Source: Flavobacteriaceae bacterium (GTDB lineage Bacteria > Bacteroidota > Bacteroidia > Flavobacteriales > Flavobacteriaceae). From it: a stretch of 64,000 bases of DNA. Below the pieces are notes generated by a model. That model did no database searches and was not told where the DNA came from. It was given only the letters and a program-made list of their open reading frames with translations. Positions within the stretch are counted from its first letter, which is position 1. The number at the start of each line of letters is the position of its first letter. Positions 53,801 through 61,405 of this stretch are shown one piece after another. The stretch lies in assembly GCA_021739635.1 (NCBI GenBank), contig JAIPBH010000002.1, positions 248,001 to 312,000 on the forward strand, written 5' to 3'. The position numbers and the translations under genes are program-made.

Positions 53801-54139
53801 GCTCATACTATTTATGTTAAAGATAAAAACCTTTGTGGTATAGTACAATTAGATGTTTTTATACTTGGTTTTCCTAAATTTTTTACGCCTAATAATGATG
53901 GAAGGAATGATACTTGGCATGTTAAAGGTTTAGGAAATGATTTTTCAAACGCCTCTATTGTTAGTGTATTTGATCGTTATGGCAAGTTAATTAAACAGTT
54001 AAATGCTAAAAACGGATATTGGGATGGCACTTTTAATGGGCAAGAATTAGCAAATTCAGATTATTGGTTTGTTGCAGAACTTATCGAAGCAACAGGAAAT
54101 GTTAGAACATTTCGTGGTCATTTTACTTTGAAAAGATAA
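50837..54139 (+). CDS. secreted lectin-domain protein with gliding-motility-type (T9SS type B) C-terminal domain
   Basis: A surface or secreted protein of 1,100 residues. A signal peptide (about 1-25, ending FSLAQ) precedes a C-type lectin-like domain near 140-295. This has GLQGYLATILYPEEAQL, the sugar-binding EPN triplet in NWNSGEPNNLGNEDY and the WND motif in GSWNDLSN. Several Ig-like modules follow (about 310-550). Three repeats of about 100 residues come next, each opening with a CD-rich acidic turn (CDSMLDGDDTNGF, NCDEDGSPDGF, NCDDDTVIDGF). Residues about 1,010-1,100 are the CHU_C domain (FPKFFTPNNDGRNDTWHVKG, then NSDYWFVAEL). TTG 50831 is an alternative start. It may follow mazG on one mRNA. 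Confidence 0.9.
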   Translation: MIIKLHKIGSLFLFLSLYSQFSLAQPKLTAEGDQSYCPLSEINVVTDFDILNSGGENIQSVYIQISTGYDFGYDLLTLAGNHPSIITSWSATEGKLTLTASSTATALNDLITAVKNVVFKSTSNNPTNKFFSFTIGDANYLPKTRHYYQYVPDLGITWSDAKVAAESKNYYGLQGYLATILYPEEAQLAGEQAAGAGWIGGSDAQTEGVWKWVTGPEGLANNGAGTIFWNGVSNGSTPNYANWNSGEPNNLGNEDYAHVTYNVGIKGSWNDLSNTGDLNPGNYQPKGYIVEYGGMPGETALNISASTQISVTKISSTIPNSSCGAGSVVLEAFASTPTATILWYENVTGEIFIGSGNQLTTPVINISTTYYALASENGCLTGVRTPVLATINTIPIISSATDKIVCESGSGTLTATASAGVVNWYNSPSGGSLVGTGNSYTTPILNTTTVYYVDATSNGCTTPTRVPVTLTVQKTPLPTANVTQTFCDIQNAKISDLSVSGLNILWYINSSGGSPLNTSELLSNNIYYATQTINTCESPTRLPVSVIIYETVVPITSSNIPNLEVCDSMLDGDDTNGFEIFDLTLNESVLLNGKSASDYTFSYFTDASYSIPIPNPSTFVNTLQSGQTIYVKIENNLNTTCFTEASFNIVINKLPIIQSNIIFKNCDEDGSPDGFTNYNLNEANDVISYNNAVNLTFSYYATWNDAVTGLNPLNASFYNNINGNTVYARVENVHGCYRISIVNLQVSTTSFPLGYIQELENCDDDTVIDGFREFNLSNASISLLSNFPLGQNLSVHYFRNLNDAQLEQNEILNQTSYVNETAFSQVLYVRVESDDNGECFGLGPHVLLTVHPRPEFEVDNSAIYCLDNNPITLTTFNPKGNYTYEWIDGNGQIVSNSSFATVVSGGSYTVMATSSFGCESFPLSFTVVESAIASISLDDVSIVELSDNNSITINNDNNNLGIGDYEFALDNFNGPYQDQLYFDRVGAGAHTIYVKDKNLCGIVQLDVFILGFPKFFTPNNDGRNDTWHVKGLGNDFSNASIVSVFDRYGKLIKQLNAKNGYWDGTFNGQELANSDYWFVAELIEATGNVRTFRGHFTLKR

Positions 54140-54943
54140 CTAAACAAGCTCACCTAAAATTTTTGCAACACCATCATTTTTGTTGGTGTCTGTAACTCTT
54201 TTAGCTATTTTTAAAACCTCTGTATTGGCATTTTCAACAGCAACACCTAAGCCTACTGCTTTAAGCATTTCAATATCATTATAATTGTCGCCAAAGGCAA
54301 TAACGTCGTTCATGGCAATATTTGGGTAGCTATGATTTATTAGAGTTTCAATAGCTGTTTTTTTAGAAATAGCACGATGTGAAATTTCAATGTAAGTTGA
54401 TTTAGATCGATACAACATAATCTCATTACAATGTTCTGCTTCTAAACTTTTATATAATACATCAATTTCTTGTTCATCACCCATGCACATAATTTTATGT
54501 GCGCCTTTGTTGTCTTTTTTCCAGTTTTGTAAAACTTCTAAATTAGATTTGACTTCGGGTAAAACTTTTGTGTTATTAATTTCTCTATTTGCCCAAAAAT
54601 CTAATGAAGGAACAAACCATTCATCGGCATGATATAAACTAATGTGAATGGATGTATTGATGCTTTTATTTATAATAGATTCAAGAACATCATTATGTAT
54701 TTCTGTTGAATGAATGATACCATTTTGTGTTAAAATTAATCCACCATTATAAGCTATAATTGGTGCATTAGTATTACCCAATGTTTGTTGTAAATGCCTC
54801 ATGGCTTTTGGCATTCTTGATGAAATTAAAATAAATGGGATGTGTGATAAACGTTTAATTTCTCTAATTGTGGCTGTTGATAATTCTCGGTCTTTATTAA
54901 GCAAAGTACCATCTATATCACTACAAATTAATTTATAGTTCAT
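54140..54943 (-). CDS. Cof-type HAD-IIB phosphatase
   Basis: A 267-residue haloacid-dehalogenase phosphatase. Motif I KLICSDIDGTLLNKD is at the N-terminus, motif II in FILISSRMP, the lysine motif III in ISKKTAIETLI and motif IV in VIAFGDNYNDIEMLKAVG. The large cap insertion (about 85-190) defines subclass IIB. Relatives dephosphorylate sugar phosphates or flavin precursors; the substrate here is unknown. ATG 54943 matches the family start, and upstream in-frame codons run into a terminator. Its stop directly abuts that of the lectin-domain gene. Confidence 0.9.
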   Translation of the reverse strand: MNYKLICSDIDGTLLNKDRELSTATIREIKRLSHIPFILISSRMPKAMRHLQQTLGNTNAPIIAYNGGLILTQNGIIHSTEIHNDVLESIINKSINTSIHISLYHADEWFVPSLDFWANREINNTKVLPEVKSNLEVLQNWKKDNKGAHKIMCMGDEQEIDVLYKSLEAEHCNEIMLYRSKSTYIEISHRAISKKTAIETLINHSYPNIAMNDVIAFGDNYNDIEMLKAVGLGVAVENANTEVLKIAKRVTDTNKNDGVAKILGELV

Positions 54944-54977
54944 AAAAAATTGGAATACTGATATACGTTGTAAAATT

Positions 54978-55018
54978 AAAATCTTGCCTGTACTTAAAAT
55001 TTCAACAAGCAAGATTTT
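54978..55018 (-). terminator. terminator after the DUF349 gene
   Basis: 10-base stem AAAATCTTGC / GCAAGATTTT with a 21-base loop, followed on the minus strand by a T-rich tail. It lies ten bases past the stop of the DUF349 gene. Confidence 0.7.
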
Positions 55019-55027
55019 TATTATTGG

Positions 55028-57034
55028 CTAGTAAAGCTCTTTGATTTTGCTAAGCTTGGTTTTCCAAAGCTTTAAGGATTCTTTATGAGCTTTAATATTA
55101 TTATGTACATCTTTAACTAAAGGATTATCATCATTTACATTAGTAAAGAACTGTAAATTATTTTCTAATTGATTGATTTGACTTTTAAGTTCATCTATTT
55201 TTTTTCGAATAAATGTTCGTTCATTATCAAGGTTTTGGTTATCGTCTTCATTGCTTAGAACTTCTAACTTATTTTCAAATTTAATGAGTTCAATATCGTT
55301 CTTACCCATTTTTAATTTAGAAAATAATTCATCTAAAGATTTATTAAATTTTCCTTCTATAAAACGTTTATCATTTGGAACTCTACCAAAATTTTTCCAA
55401 TCTGTGATAAGATTTTTTATAACGGTTAAGTCTTTTTCTTTATCACCAATTAATTTCAAAGTTTTCAAAGAATCTAAAAGTGTATTCTTTTGGTTATAAG
55501 CATCCATTTCAACTTTGTTGGCTGCATTTCTTGTAGCGTGAATTTTGTCAAAAAATTGATTACAAGCAGTTTTAAATTGTTTCCAAATTTTATCACTGTC
55601 TTTTCTAGGAACGTGACCAATCTTTTTCCAATCATTTTGAATTTTCTTCATCAATGCTGTAGTTGTTGCAATGTCTTCATTGTCTTTATTGTCTTCAGCA
55701 ATTTTGATAAGCTCTAATTTTTTTTGAAGGTTTGTGTATTGTTCCTTTTTTAAACCTTTATAAAATGAGTTTTTCTTCTTGTTAAAATTTCTAACTGCTT
55801 CTTTAAATTTTGTCCAAGTTTCTTCATTTACTTTTGATGGAACTTTGCCTGCATTAAAAAAGGCATCACGCAGATTTTCAATATCCTTAATATGCTTTTG
55901 CCAAATACTGTGTGAGCTTACATTTTCAGCATTTATAACATTTATAGAAGCAATTATTTCAAGTTTTTTTTCAAGGTTTTTTTCGTAAACTTTATCAATT
56001 TCTTGGTAGTACTTTTGGCGTTTATCGTTTATTATTCTTGTTGAATTTTTAAACCTATTCCAGATATCTTCTCTGTGTTCTCTATCTACTGGTCCTAGTT
56101 CTTCCTTCCACATTTTGTGAAGTTCTTGTAATTCTCTAAAAGCGTGTAGTACATCATCATCTTTAGCTAATTCTTCAGCTCTTTCAATAATTTTTAATTT
56201 TTTATCTAAATTGTGTTTAAAATCTAAATCTCTTAAATCTCTATTCAAGTGAAGAAAATCATAAAACATTTCAACATGGTGGTGATAGCTATTCCATGCA
56301 TTATTGTATTTGTCTCTTGGAATAGGACCTGTATTTCTCCAGCGTTCTTGTAATTCTTTAAAATGCTTGTAGGTGGTATTTATGTTTTCTTCAACATTAA
56401 TTAAGCCTTTTAACTCTTCAATAATTTCAAGTTTGTCTGCTAAATTTTGTTTTAAATTTTGCTCAAAACTTTTATAGTGTTCATGAAGCTTTGTTTTGTA
56501 ATTTTTATAGGTTTCTTTAAATTGTTTTTGAATTGGACTTGAATAATAAAAATCGATTTCATTGCCTCCGTCTGATAAAAATTCTTCTTTTTTCTCATCA
56601 AGTAATGCCTGAAATTTTGTTTTAAATTCAGCATTTATTTGTTCAACATGATTTTTTATAGCTTGAACTTTTTCGTTTTTTACCAATCTTTCTAATTCTA
56701 TGGTAAGTGCATCAAGCGACATGCTGTCATAATCTTTTACTTCTATAGTATGTCTGTCTTTATGTCCATCATCTTCAGCGTCTTCAGCATTAGAATCATC
56801 AATTTCATTTAAAACTTCATCATTTTCTTCTTCAGAAATTACTTTTGCTTCTTTTGTTTGAATTTTTGTTTCTTTAATAGGTTCAGCTAATTCTTCAGTA
56901 ATAATATTTTCAATAGGCAATTCGGAATTCTCTAATGAGACATCACTAGAAATTTCTTTTTTAATTTTATTACTTTTTGAAGTTTTAATTTCGTTTTTTC
57001 CTTCTGCTTCTTGCAGGTTATCTAGCTCAGACAT
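55028..57034 (-). CDS. DUF349 domain protein, coiled and highly charged
   Basis: A 668-residue cytoplasmic protein. An acidic low-complexity N-terminus (about 1-105, many E and D) precedes at least six DUF349 repeats of about 70 residues. Each carries a W-K-x2-G-x-V/I-P pattern: ELQERWRNTGPIPRDKYNNA, RDAFFNAGKVPSKVNEETWT, IQNDWKKIGHVPRKDSDKIW and ITDWKNFGRVPNDKRF are four of them. A C-terminal coiled coil ends in LKLWKTKLSKIKELY. The family has no established function; some relatives act as regulators or scaffolds. A promoter lies upstream and a terminator downstream, so it is a single-gene unit. Confidence 0.87.
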   Translation of the reverse strand: MSELDNLQEAEGKNEIKTSKSNKIKKEISSDVSLENSELPIENIITEELAEPIKETKIQTKEAKVISEEENDEVLNEIDDSNAEDAEDDGHKDRHTIEVKDYDSMSLDALTIELERLVKNEKVQAIKNHVEQINAEFKTKFQALLDEKKEEFLSDGGNEIDFYYSSPIQKQFKETYKNYKTKLHEHYKSFEQNLKQNLADKLEIIEELKGLINVEENINTTYKHFKELQERWRNTGPIPRDKYNNAWNSYHHHVEMFYDFLHLNRDLRDLDFKHNLDKKLKIIERAEELAKDDDVLHAFRELQELHKMWKEELGPVDREHREDIWNRFKNSTRIINDKRQKYYQEIDKVYEKNLEKKLEIIASINVINAENVSSHSIWQKHIKDIENLRDAFFNAGKVPSKVNEETWTKFKEAVRNFNKKKNSFYKGLKKEQYTNLQKKLELIKIAEDNKDNEDIATTTALMKKIQNDWKKIGHVPRKDSDKIWKQFKTACNQFFDKIHATRNAANKVEMDAYNQKNTLLDSLKTLKLIGDKEKDLTVIKNLITDWKNFGRVPNDKRFIEGKFNKSLDELFSKLKMGKNDIELIKFENKLEVLSNEDDNQNLDNERTFIRKKIDELKSQINQLENNLQFFTNVNDDNPLVKDVHNNIKAHKESLKLWKTKLSKIKELY

Positions 57035-57072
57035 TTTATAAATGTTTAGGTTCAGTAATTTACTTTATTGCT

Positions 57073-57103
57073 TAAATATAGTAACAACTAAAGTAATTAC
57101 AAA
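57073..57103 (-). promoter_or_regulatory. -33/-7 promoter for the DUF349 gene
   Basis: On the minus strand TTTG (57100-57103), a 19-base spacer and TATATTTA (57073-57080), one mismatch from TAnnTTTG. The ATG at 57034 is 39 bases on. Confidence 0.68.
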
Positions 57104-57138
57104 AAGGTAAGGGGTTTTTAATGCTTTAAAGTTGGTTT

Positions 57139-57879
57139 TTAACTTAAATTCCAGATAGACCATGCTTTTTCTGCTTGCAATTTTAACATTTCTAAGCCAT
57201 TTATAGTAATGGCTCCTTTTTGTTTACCAAGCCTTAAAAAAGTAGTTTCTTCAGGATTATAGATTAAATCATAGAGAATATGGTCACTAGTTATTCCTTT
57301 ATATGGAATATTTGGTAACGCATTTAAATTTGGAAATGTGCCAACTGGTGAACAGTTTATTATGATTTGGTGTTGTTTTATAATTTCTTCTGTTAAGGAA
57401 TCATAAGTATAATCCATACTATTTTTTGCCGTTCTTGATACAAATTGATGTTTAATATGTAATTGTTTTAAGCTAAATGCTACGGCTTTACTTGCACCAC
57501 CAGTACCTAATATTAGTGCATTTTTGTGGTGAGGCTTTAAAAAAGGTTGCAATGATTTTATAAAACCATAATAGTCTGTATTGTAACCTATTAGTTTATT
57601 GTTTTTATCAATTTTAATAGTGTTTACTGCACCAATTTTTTTAGCATTATCATCGAGTTTATCAAGAAAAGGTAGTATTTCTTCTTTATAAGGAATGGTT
57701 ACATTAAACCCTTTTAAATTAGAGGTATTATTAATTAATTCGGGTAATAAGTTAATAGTTTCAATATCAAAATTTTCGTAGGATACATCGTCTATGTTTT
57801 CATCTTCAAATTTCTTTTTAAAATATGCTCTTGAAAATGAATATGAAATGTTTCTTCCTAACAAGCCTAATTTACGCAT
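57139..57879 (-). CDS. aroE: shikimate dehydrogenase
   Basis: A 246-residue NADP-linked enzyme reducing 3-dehydroshikimate to shikimate in aromatic amino acid synthesis. Substrate-binding residues are in LGRNISYSFSRAYF, KGFNVTIPYKEEILPFLD with the catalytic lysine, and GAVNTIK. The cofactor fold is in ALILGTGGASKAVAF, NCSPVGTFPN and DLIYNPEETTFL. It is slightly shorter than E. coli AroE (272). ATG 57879 overlaps the end of the upstream DUF368 gene by eight bases. The N-terminal SxS reads SYSFS, a usual variant. Confidence 0.93.
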   Translation of the reverse strand: MRKLGLLGRNISYSFSRAYFKKKFEDENIDDVSYENFDIETINLLPELINNTSNLKGFNVTIPYKEEILPFLDKLDDNAKKIGAVNTIKIDKNNKLIGYNTDYYGFIKSLQPFLKPHHKNALILGTGGASKAVAFSLKQLHIKHQFVSRTAKNSMDYTYDSLTEEIIKQHQIIINCSPVGTFPNLNALPNIPYKGITSDHILYDLIYNPEETTFLRLGKQKGAITINGLEMLKLQAEKAWSIWNLS

Positions 57880-58891
57880 GCTGTTTTCTTGTTTTTTGAC
57901 CATAAATTTCTAGTGCCAAAACTATAGCAATTCCAATAAAAATGAAAGCTATAGCATAATATGTTTCATTGGTTAATTCTGGTATATATCTTTTATAGTT
58001 TTCAACAACTTTTTCTCCTCTTGAATCAAAAAGAAAATCACCCGTTTCATTAAGTTTATAAATTGTTTTTTTCCATGGCCAAACAACGCCTAATGAGCCA
58101 ATAATAAACCCGATTATAGCAGAAATGGTGATGCTTTTATAATGCTTTAAAATATAACTTAATAGGTTTGAAAATGTGATTAAACCTGTTAATGAGCCTA
58201 AGGTAAATATAACAAGTACTTTAAGCATTCTTATACGCTCAAAATTTGATGCAAAACTAAAATCACCTTTTATAATATCAAAAAAAGTATCGTACAATGC
58301 ATTTACAGATTCTACTAAAAGCAGCACATAATTTCCTAAAATCATTAAAATAAATGAACCAGAAAAACCAGGAAGCGCCATTCCTGATACGCTAATAATA
58401 CCACAAAAAAACACAAACCATAAGTTGTCATTTTCTTTTGCAGGATTTAAAAAACTAACTCCAACACCTAAAATAATTCCAATAAAAAGTGTTAAATATG
58501 TTTTGTAATTCCAATCGTTAAAATCTTTATTGATGTAGTAAATAGAGCCTATAATCATCCCAAAAAATACACTCCAAACATATAATTCATAGTATTTTAT
58601 AAGATAGTCTAAAACTTTAGATATGCTAAAATAGCTAACAATCATTCCAAAGAAAAGTAGGCTTAAAAACCTACCATTAATATAATTGTAAAAGCTTTTA
58701 AAACGACCATTGATAAGTAATTTAAAAGCTTTGGCATTTATTTTTCTAAGCGAATAAATAAATTCTTCATAAAAACCGGCCACAAATGCAACAACGCCTC
58801 CAGAAACACCAGGAACTTTGTTTGCTGCTCCCATTCCTAATCCTTTTAAGATTAAAAATAATTTATCTCGAAATGTTCTTGTGCTTTCCAT
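57872..58891 (-). CDS. DUF368 membrane protein (PopT-like polyprenyl-phosphate translocase)
   Basis: A 339-residue inner-membrane protein with about nine helices. The family's two related motifs are present: GAANKVPGVSGGVVAFVAGF (about 21-40) and SGMALPGFSGSFILMILGNY in the middle. Together they suggest an inverted internal repeat. DUF368 proteins such as PopT have been reported to flip undecaprenyl phosphate back to the cytoplasmic face for reuse. It forms a tandem pair with the DUF368 gene upstream (one-base overlap) and overlaps aroE by eight bases. Residues about 280-310 form a charged loop. Confidence 0.87.
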   Translation of the reverse strand: MESTRTFRDKLFLILKGLGMGAANKVPGVSGGVVAFVAGFYEEFIYSLRKINAKAFKLLINGRFKSFYNYINGRFLSLLFFGMIVSYFSISKVLDYLIKYYELYVWSVFFGMIIGSIYYINKDFNDWNYKTYLTLFIGIILGVGVSFLNPAKENDNLWFVFFCGIISVSGMALPGFSGSFILMILGNYVLLLVESVNALYDTFFDIIKGDFSFASNFERIRMLKVLVIFTLGSLTGLITFSNLLSYILKHYKSITISAIIGFIIGSLGVVWPWKKTIYKLNETGDFLFDSRGEKVVENYKRYIPELTNETYYAIAFIFIGIAIVLALEIYGQKTRKQHA

Positions 58892-59811
58892 TAGTCTTTT
58901 TTTGAACCTACTTTTTCAAGAATAAAAATAGTTAAAAAACCAACGATTATTAATAGAATGGCAAATACAATATGATTATCTCCATTAAACGAAAAAGGGG
59001 AGATGCTTTTTTCTAAAAGAGGAGATTTTACTCCTTTTGAATTAACATGCCAAGTCAATGGTTCTTTCCATGGCCAAACTTTATTTAATGAACCAAAAAT
59101 AAATCCAGTAAGAATAGCTAAAGTTAAATTATGATAATGTTTAAAAAGCCATTTTAATAAATGACTAAAACTTAAAAGGCCAATAAGAGCGCCAGTTGCA
59201 AAAACTATTATTTTTTTAAAATCAAAATCATGAAGCGCATCACTTAATGTTTTGTAGGCTCCTAAAATAACTAGAATAAATGAGCCAGAAATACCAGGTA
59301 ATATCATAGCGCAAATAGCTAAAGCTCCTGCAAAAAATAAAAAAAGAGGGCTTTCATTGGTTGCTAATGAAGGCAATGTGCTTATGTAATAGGCAGAAAA
59401 TGTTCCAAAAATCAACCCTATAATTACAGTAAGGTTCCATTTATTTATTTGTTTTCCAACAAAATATATACTGGCAATTATAAGTCCAAAAAAGAACGAC
59501 CAGATGAGTATAGGTTCATTTTCTATTAAATAGTTAGCTAATCTCATAAAAGAGACGTAACTCACAATAATACCTGATAATAATGCTAGAAGAAAGTTAC
59601 CATTAAGCTGTGTCCAAAATGCTTTTAAACCTTTTTGGAATAATGTTTTGAAAAGAGATGCGTTTACATTGCTTATTGTGGATATTAACTCTTCATAAAT
59701 ACCAGATATAAAAGCAATAGTTCCACCAGAAACACCAGGAACAGCATCGGCAGCGCCCATAGCTATACCCTTTAAGGAAATCTGTAAATAATCAGTAAAA
59801 CGTCTTTGCAT
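58891..59811 (-). CDS. DUF368 membrane protein (PopT-like polyprenyl-phosphate translocase)
   Basis: A 306-residue paralogue of the next gene, with the same layout. MGAADAVPGVSGGTIAFISG is at about 17-36 and CAMILPGISGSFILVILGAY near 166-185, in about nine hydrophobic helices. The expected role is recycling of undecaprenyl phosphate for peptidoglycan, LPS and capsule synthesis; this is inference from the family. TACCTTTA upstream is a seven-of-eight -7 box. Its stop overlaps the start of the second copy by one base, so both are made from one mRNA with aroE. Confidence 0.88.
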   Translation of the reverse strand: MQRRFTDYLQISLKGIAMGAADAVPGVSGGTIAFISGIYEELISTISNVNASLFKTLFQKGLKAFWTQLNGNFLLALLSGIIVSYVSFMRLANYLIENEPILIWSFFFGLIIASIYFVGKQINKWNLTVIIGLIFGTFSAYYISTLPSLATNESPLFLFFAGALAICAMILPGISGSFILVILGAYKTLSDALHDFDFKKIIVFATGALIGLLSFSHLLKWLFKHYHNLTLAILTGFIFGSLNKVWPWKEPLTWHVNSKGVKSPLLEKSISPFSFNGDNHIVFAILLIIVGFLTIFILEKVGSKKD

Positions 59812-59864
59812 ATTGTAGATTTTAATAAAAACCTAAAGGTATACAAATTTTTTAAAGCTAATTA

Positions 59865-61253
59865 TTAAGATTTTGGATTTAGAATGTTTTTTACTTGTAC
59901 TTTATTGATAACTTCTGGAAAAAGTTCGTCAATTATAAATGAATAATCAGGATTTAAATCTAAACCGTTTTTTAAATGAAAAGCGCCTTTTTCGGTTTCG
60001 TTAAGTAAAAAAAATGAACCAGCTAAACGGTATTCAAGTTCGGCATTTTCAGGATAAAATTCTATAGCTTGCTCAAAATTGTAAATTGCAGCTTCTGGCT
60101 CACCTAATTTAATTAGTAAATCACCACGCGAGAGCCAAGTAGAAAGTTCATAATTTCCTAATTCTAAAGTCTTTTTAAAACCGCGTTCAGCTTCTTCGTA
60201 TAATTTTAATCTTAAATTTATTTGAGAATATAACTTCCAGTAAATAACATTTTCGCTATCTATATTAATAGCTTTGTTTATGTAATATAACGCTTTTTGG
60301 TAGTTTCTTTTTCTGTTATAAAATCTAGTGATGGCAATCCATCCTTTGTCTAATAAAGGATCTTCATGCACCGTTTTATAATAGTATTGCACTGCTAAAT
60401 CATCCTTTTTTAATTTTTCATAACAATTACCTATTCTTAATAACGCAAACGAAGTTGGATCATCTAATTTTAGTGTGAAACTATAAAATTCAATGGCTTC
60501 TTCAAAACGTTTTAATTTTTCAAGAACTTTACCTTTTTCAAGGTAGGCACCAACAAAAGTATCGTCTGAAATGATAGCAAAATCATAAGCAGCCAATGCT
60601 TTTTTATAGTCTTTTAAGGTATAATATTGCTTTCCTAATTGATGCCATGCTACTTCACAATATGGATTTTTATCTAAAAATGAATTTAAATATTCAATAG
60701 CTTCATTGTTTTGGTCAAGAAAATCAAAACAGTAAATTATATTATATAAAGCTGAATAGTCTTCAATATCTTCTTCAAGACACTTAATAAAATAAGTTTT
60801 GGCATCTTCAAATTGATCTAAGAATAAATATTCCATTCCAATTAAAGAATAAAGATCTACAACATCATCTGTTAATTCTAAAGCTTTTTTTAAAACCTCA
60901 ATAGCTTGAAGATGTTCATCTTTTTTAGATAAAATATTGGCTTTTTGAATGTAAATTTCTTCATTTAGTGGTTCTAAACGATACAATTCATTCAATAAGG
61001 CATCTGCTTGAACAAGTTTGTTTTCAAACACGTAAATTTCAACTTTAAACAGTTTTAAATTGATTGAAGTTGGATGTTGTTCTAAACCTAATTTAATGGC
61101 TTTTTTAGCTAAAGACATTTTACCTTGGTTAAGGTAATGATGGATAATATTCTCAAACTCCTCTGAATCAAAAAACAAAACATTGTTTGTTTTTAGCATG
61201 GATTCAAATTTTAAAAGCGGTAAACTATCGTTGTCGTTAGAGCTATACTCCAT
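59865..61253 (-). CDS. tetratricopeptide-repeat protein
   Basis: A 462-residue protein made almost wholly of TPR helices. About twelve 34-residue repeats are visible from residue 38 to 450, for example AWHQLGKQYYTLKDYKKALAA, shown here only in part as LGKQYYTLKDYKKALAAYD, and GNCYEKLKKDDLAVQYYYK. There is no signal peptide, so it should be a cytoplasmic scaffold or adaptor. Partners are unknown. The gap upstream (61254-61405) has near-consensus promoter boxes on the minus strand. It stands 54 bases before the DUF368 pair. Confidence 0.85.
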   Translation of the reverse strand: MEYSSNDNDSLPLLKFESMLKTNNVLFFDSEEFENIIHHYLNQGKMSLAKKAIKLGLEQHPTSINLKLFKVEIYVFENKLVQADALLNELYRLEPLNEEIYIQKANILSKKDEHLQAIEVLKKALELTDDVVDLYSLIGMEYLFLDQFEDAKTYFIKCLEEDIEDYSALYNIIYCFDFLDQNNEAIEYLNSFLDKNPYCEVAWHQLGKQYYTLKDYKKALAAYDFAIISDDTFVGAYLEKGKVLEKLKRFEEAIEFYSFTLKLDDPTSFALLRIGNCYEKLKKDDLAVQYYYKTVHEDPLLDKGWIAITRFYNRKRNYQKALYYINKAINIDSENVIYWKLYSQINLRLKLYEEAERGFKKTLELGNYELSTWLSRGDLLIKLGEPEAAIYNFEQAIEFYPENAELEYRLAGSFFLLNETEKGAFHLKNGLDLNPDYSFIIDELFPEVINKVQVKNILNPKS

Positions 61254-61405
61254 AAGTATGTTTGTATGATTCTACATCAATAAATTTAAGGTTCTAATTG
61301 TTTTTTTTAAGAAGATACTTCAAATGTTTTTAACAAAGTAATGAACATGTAAACTATTTGTGTAGAATAGAGTGTTTATTTTATTGATTTTTAATAAGTT
61401 GAATT

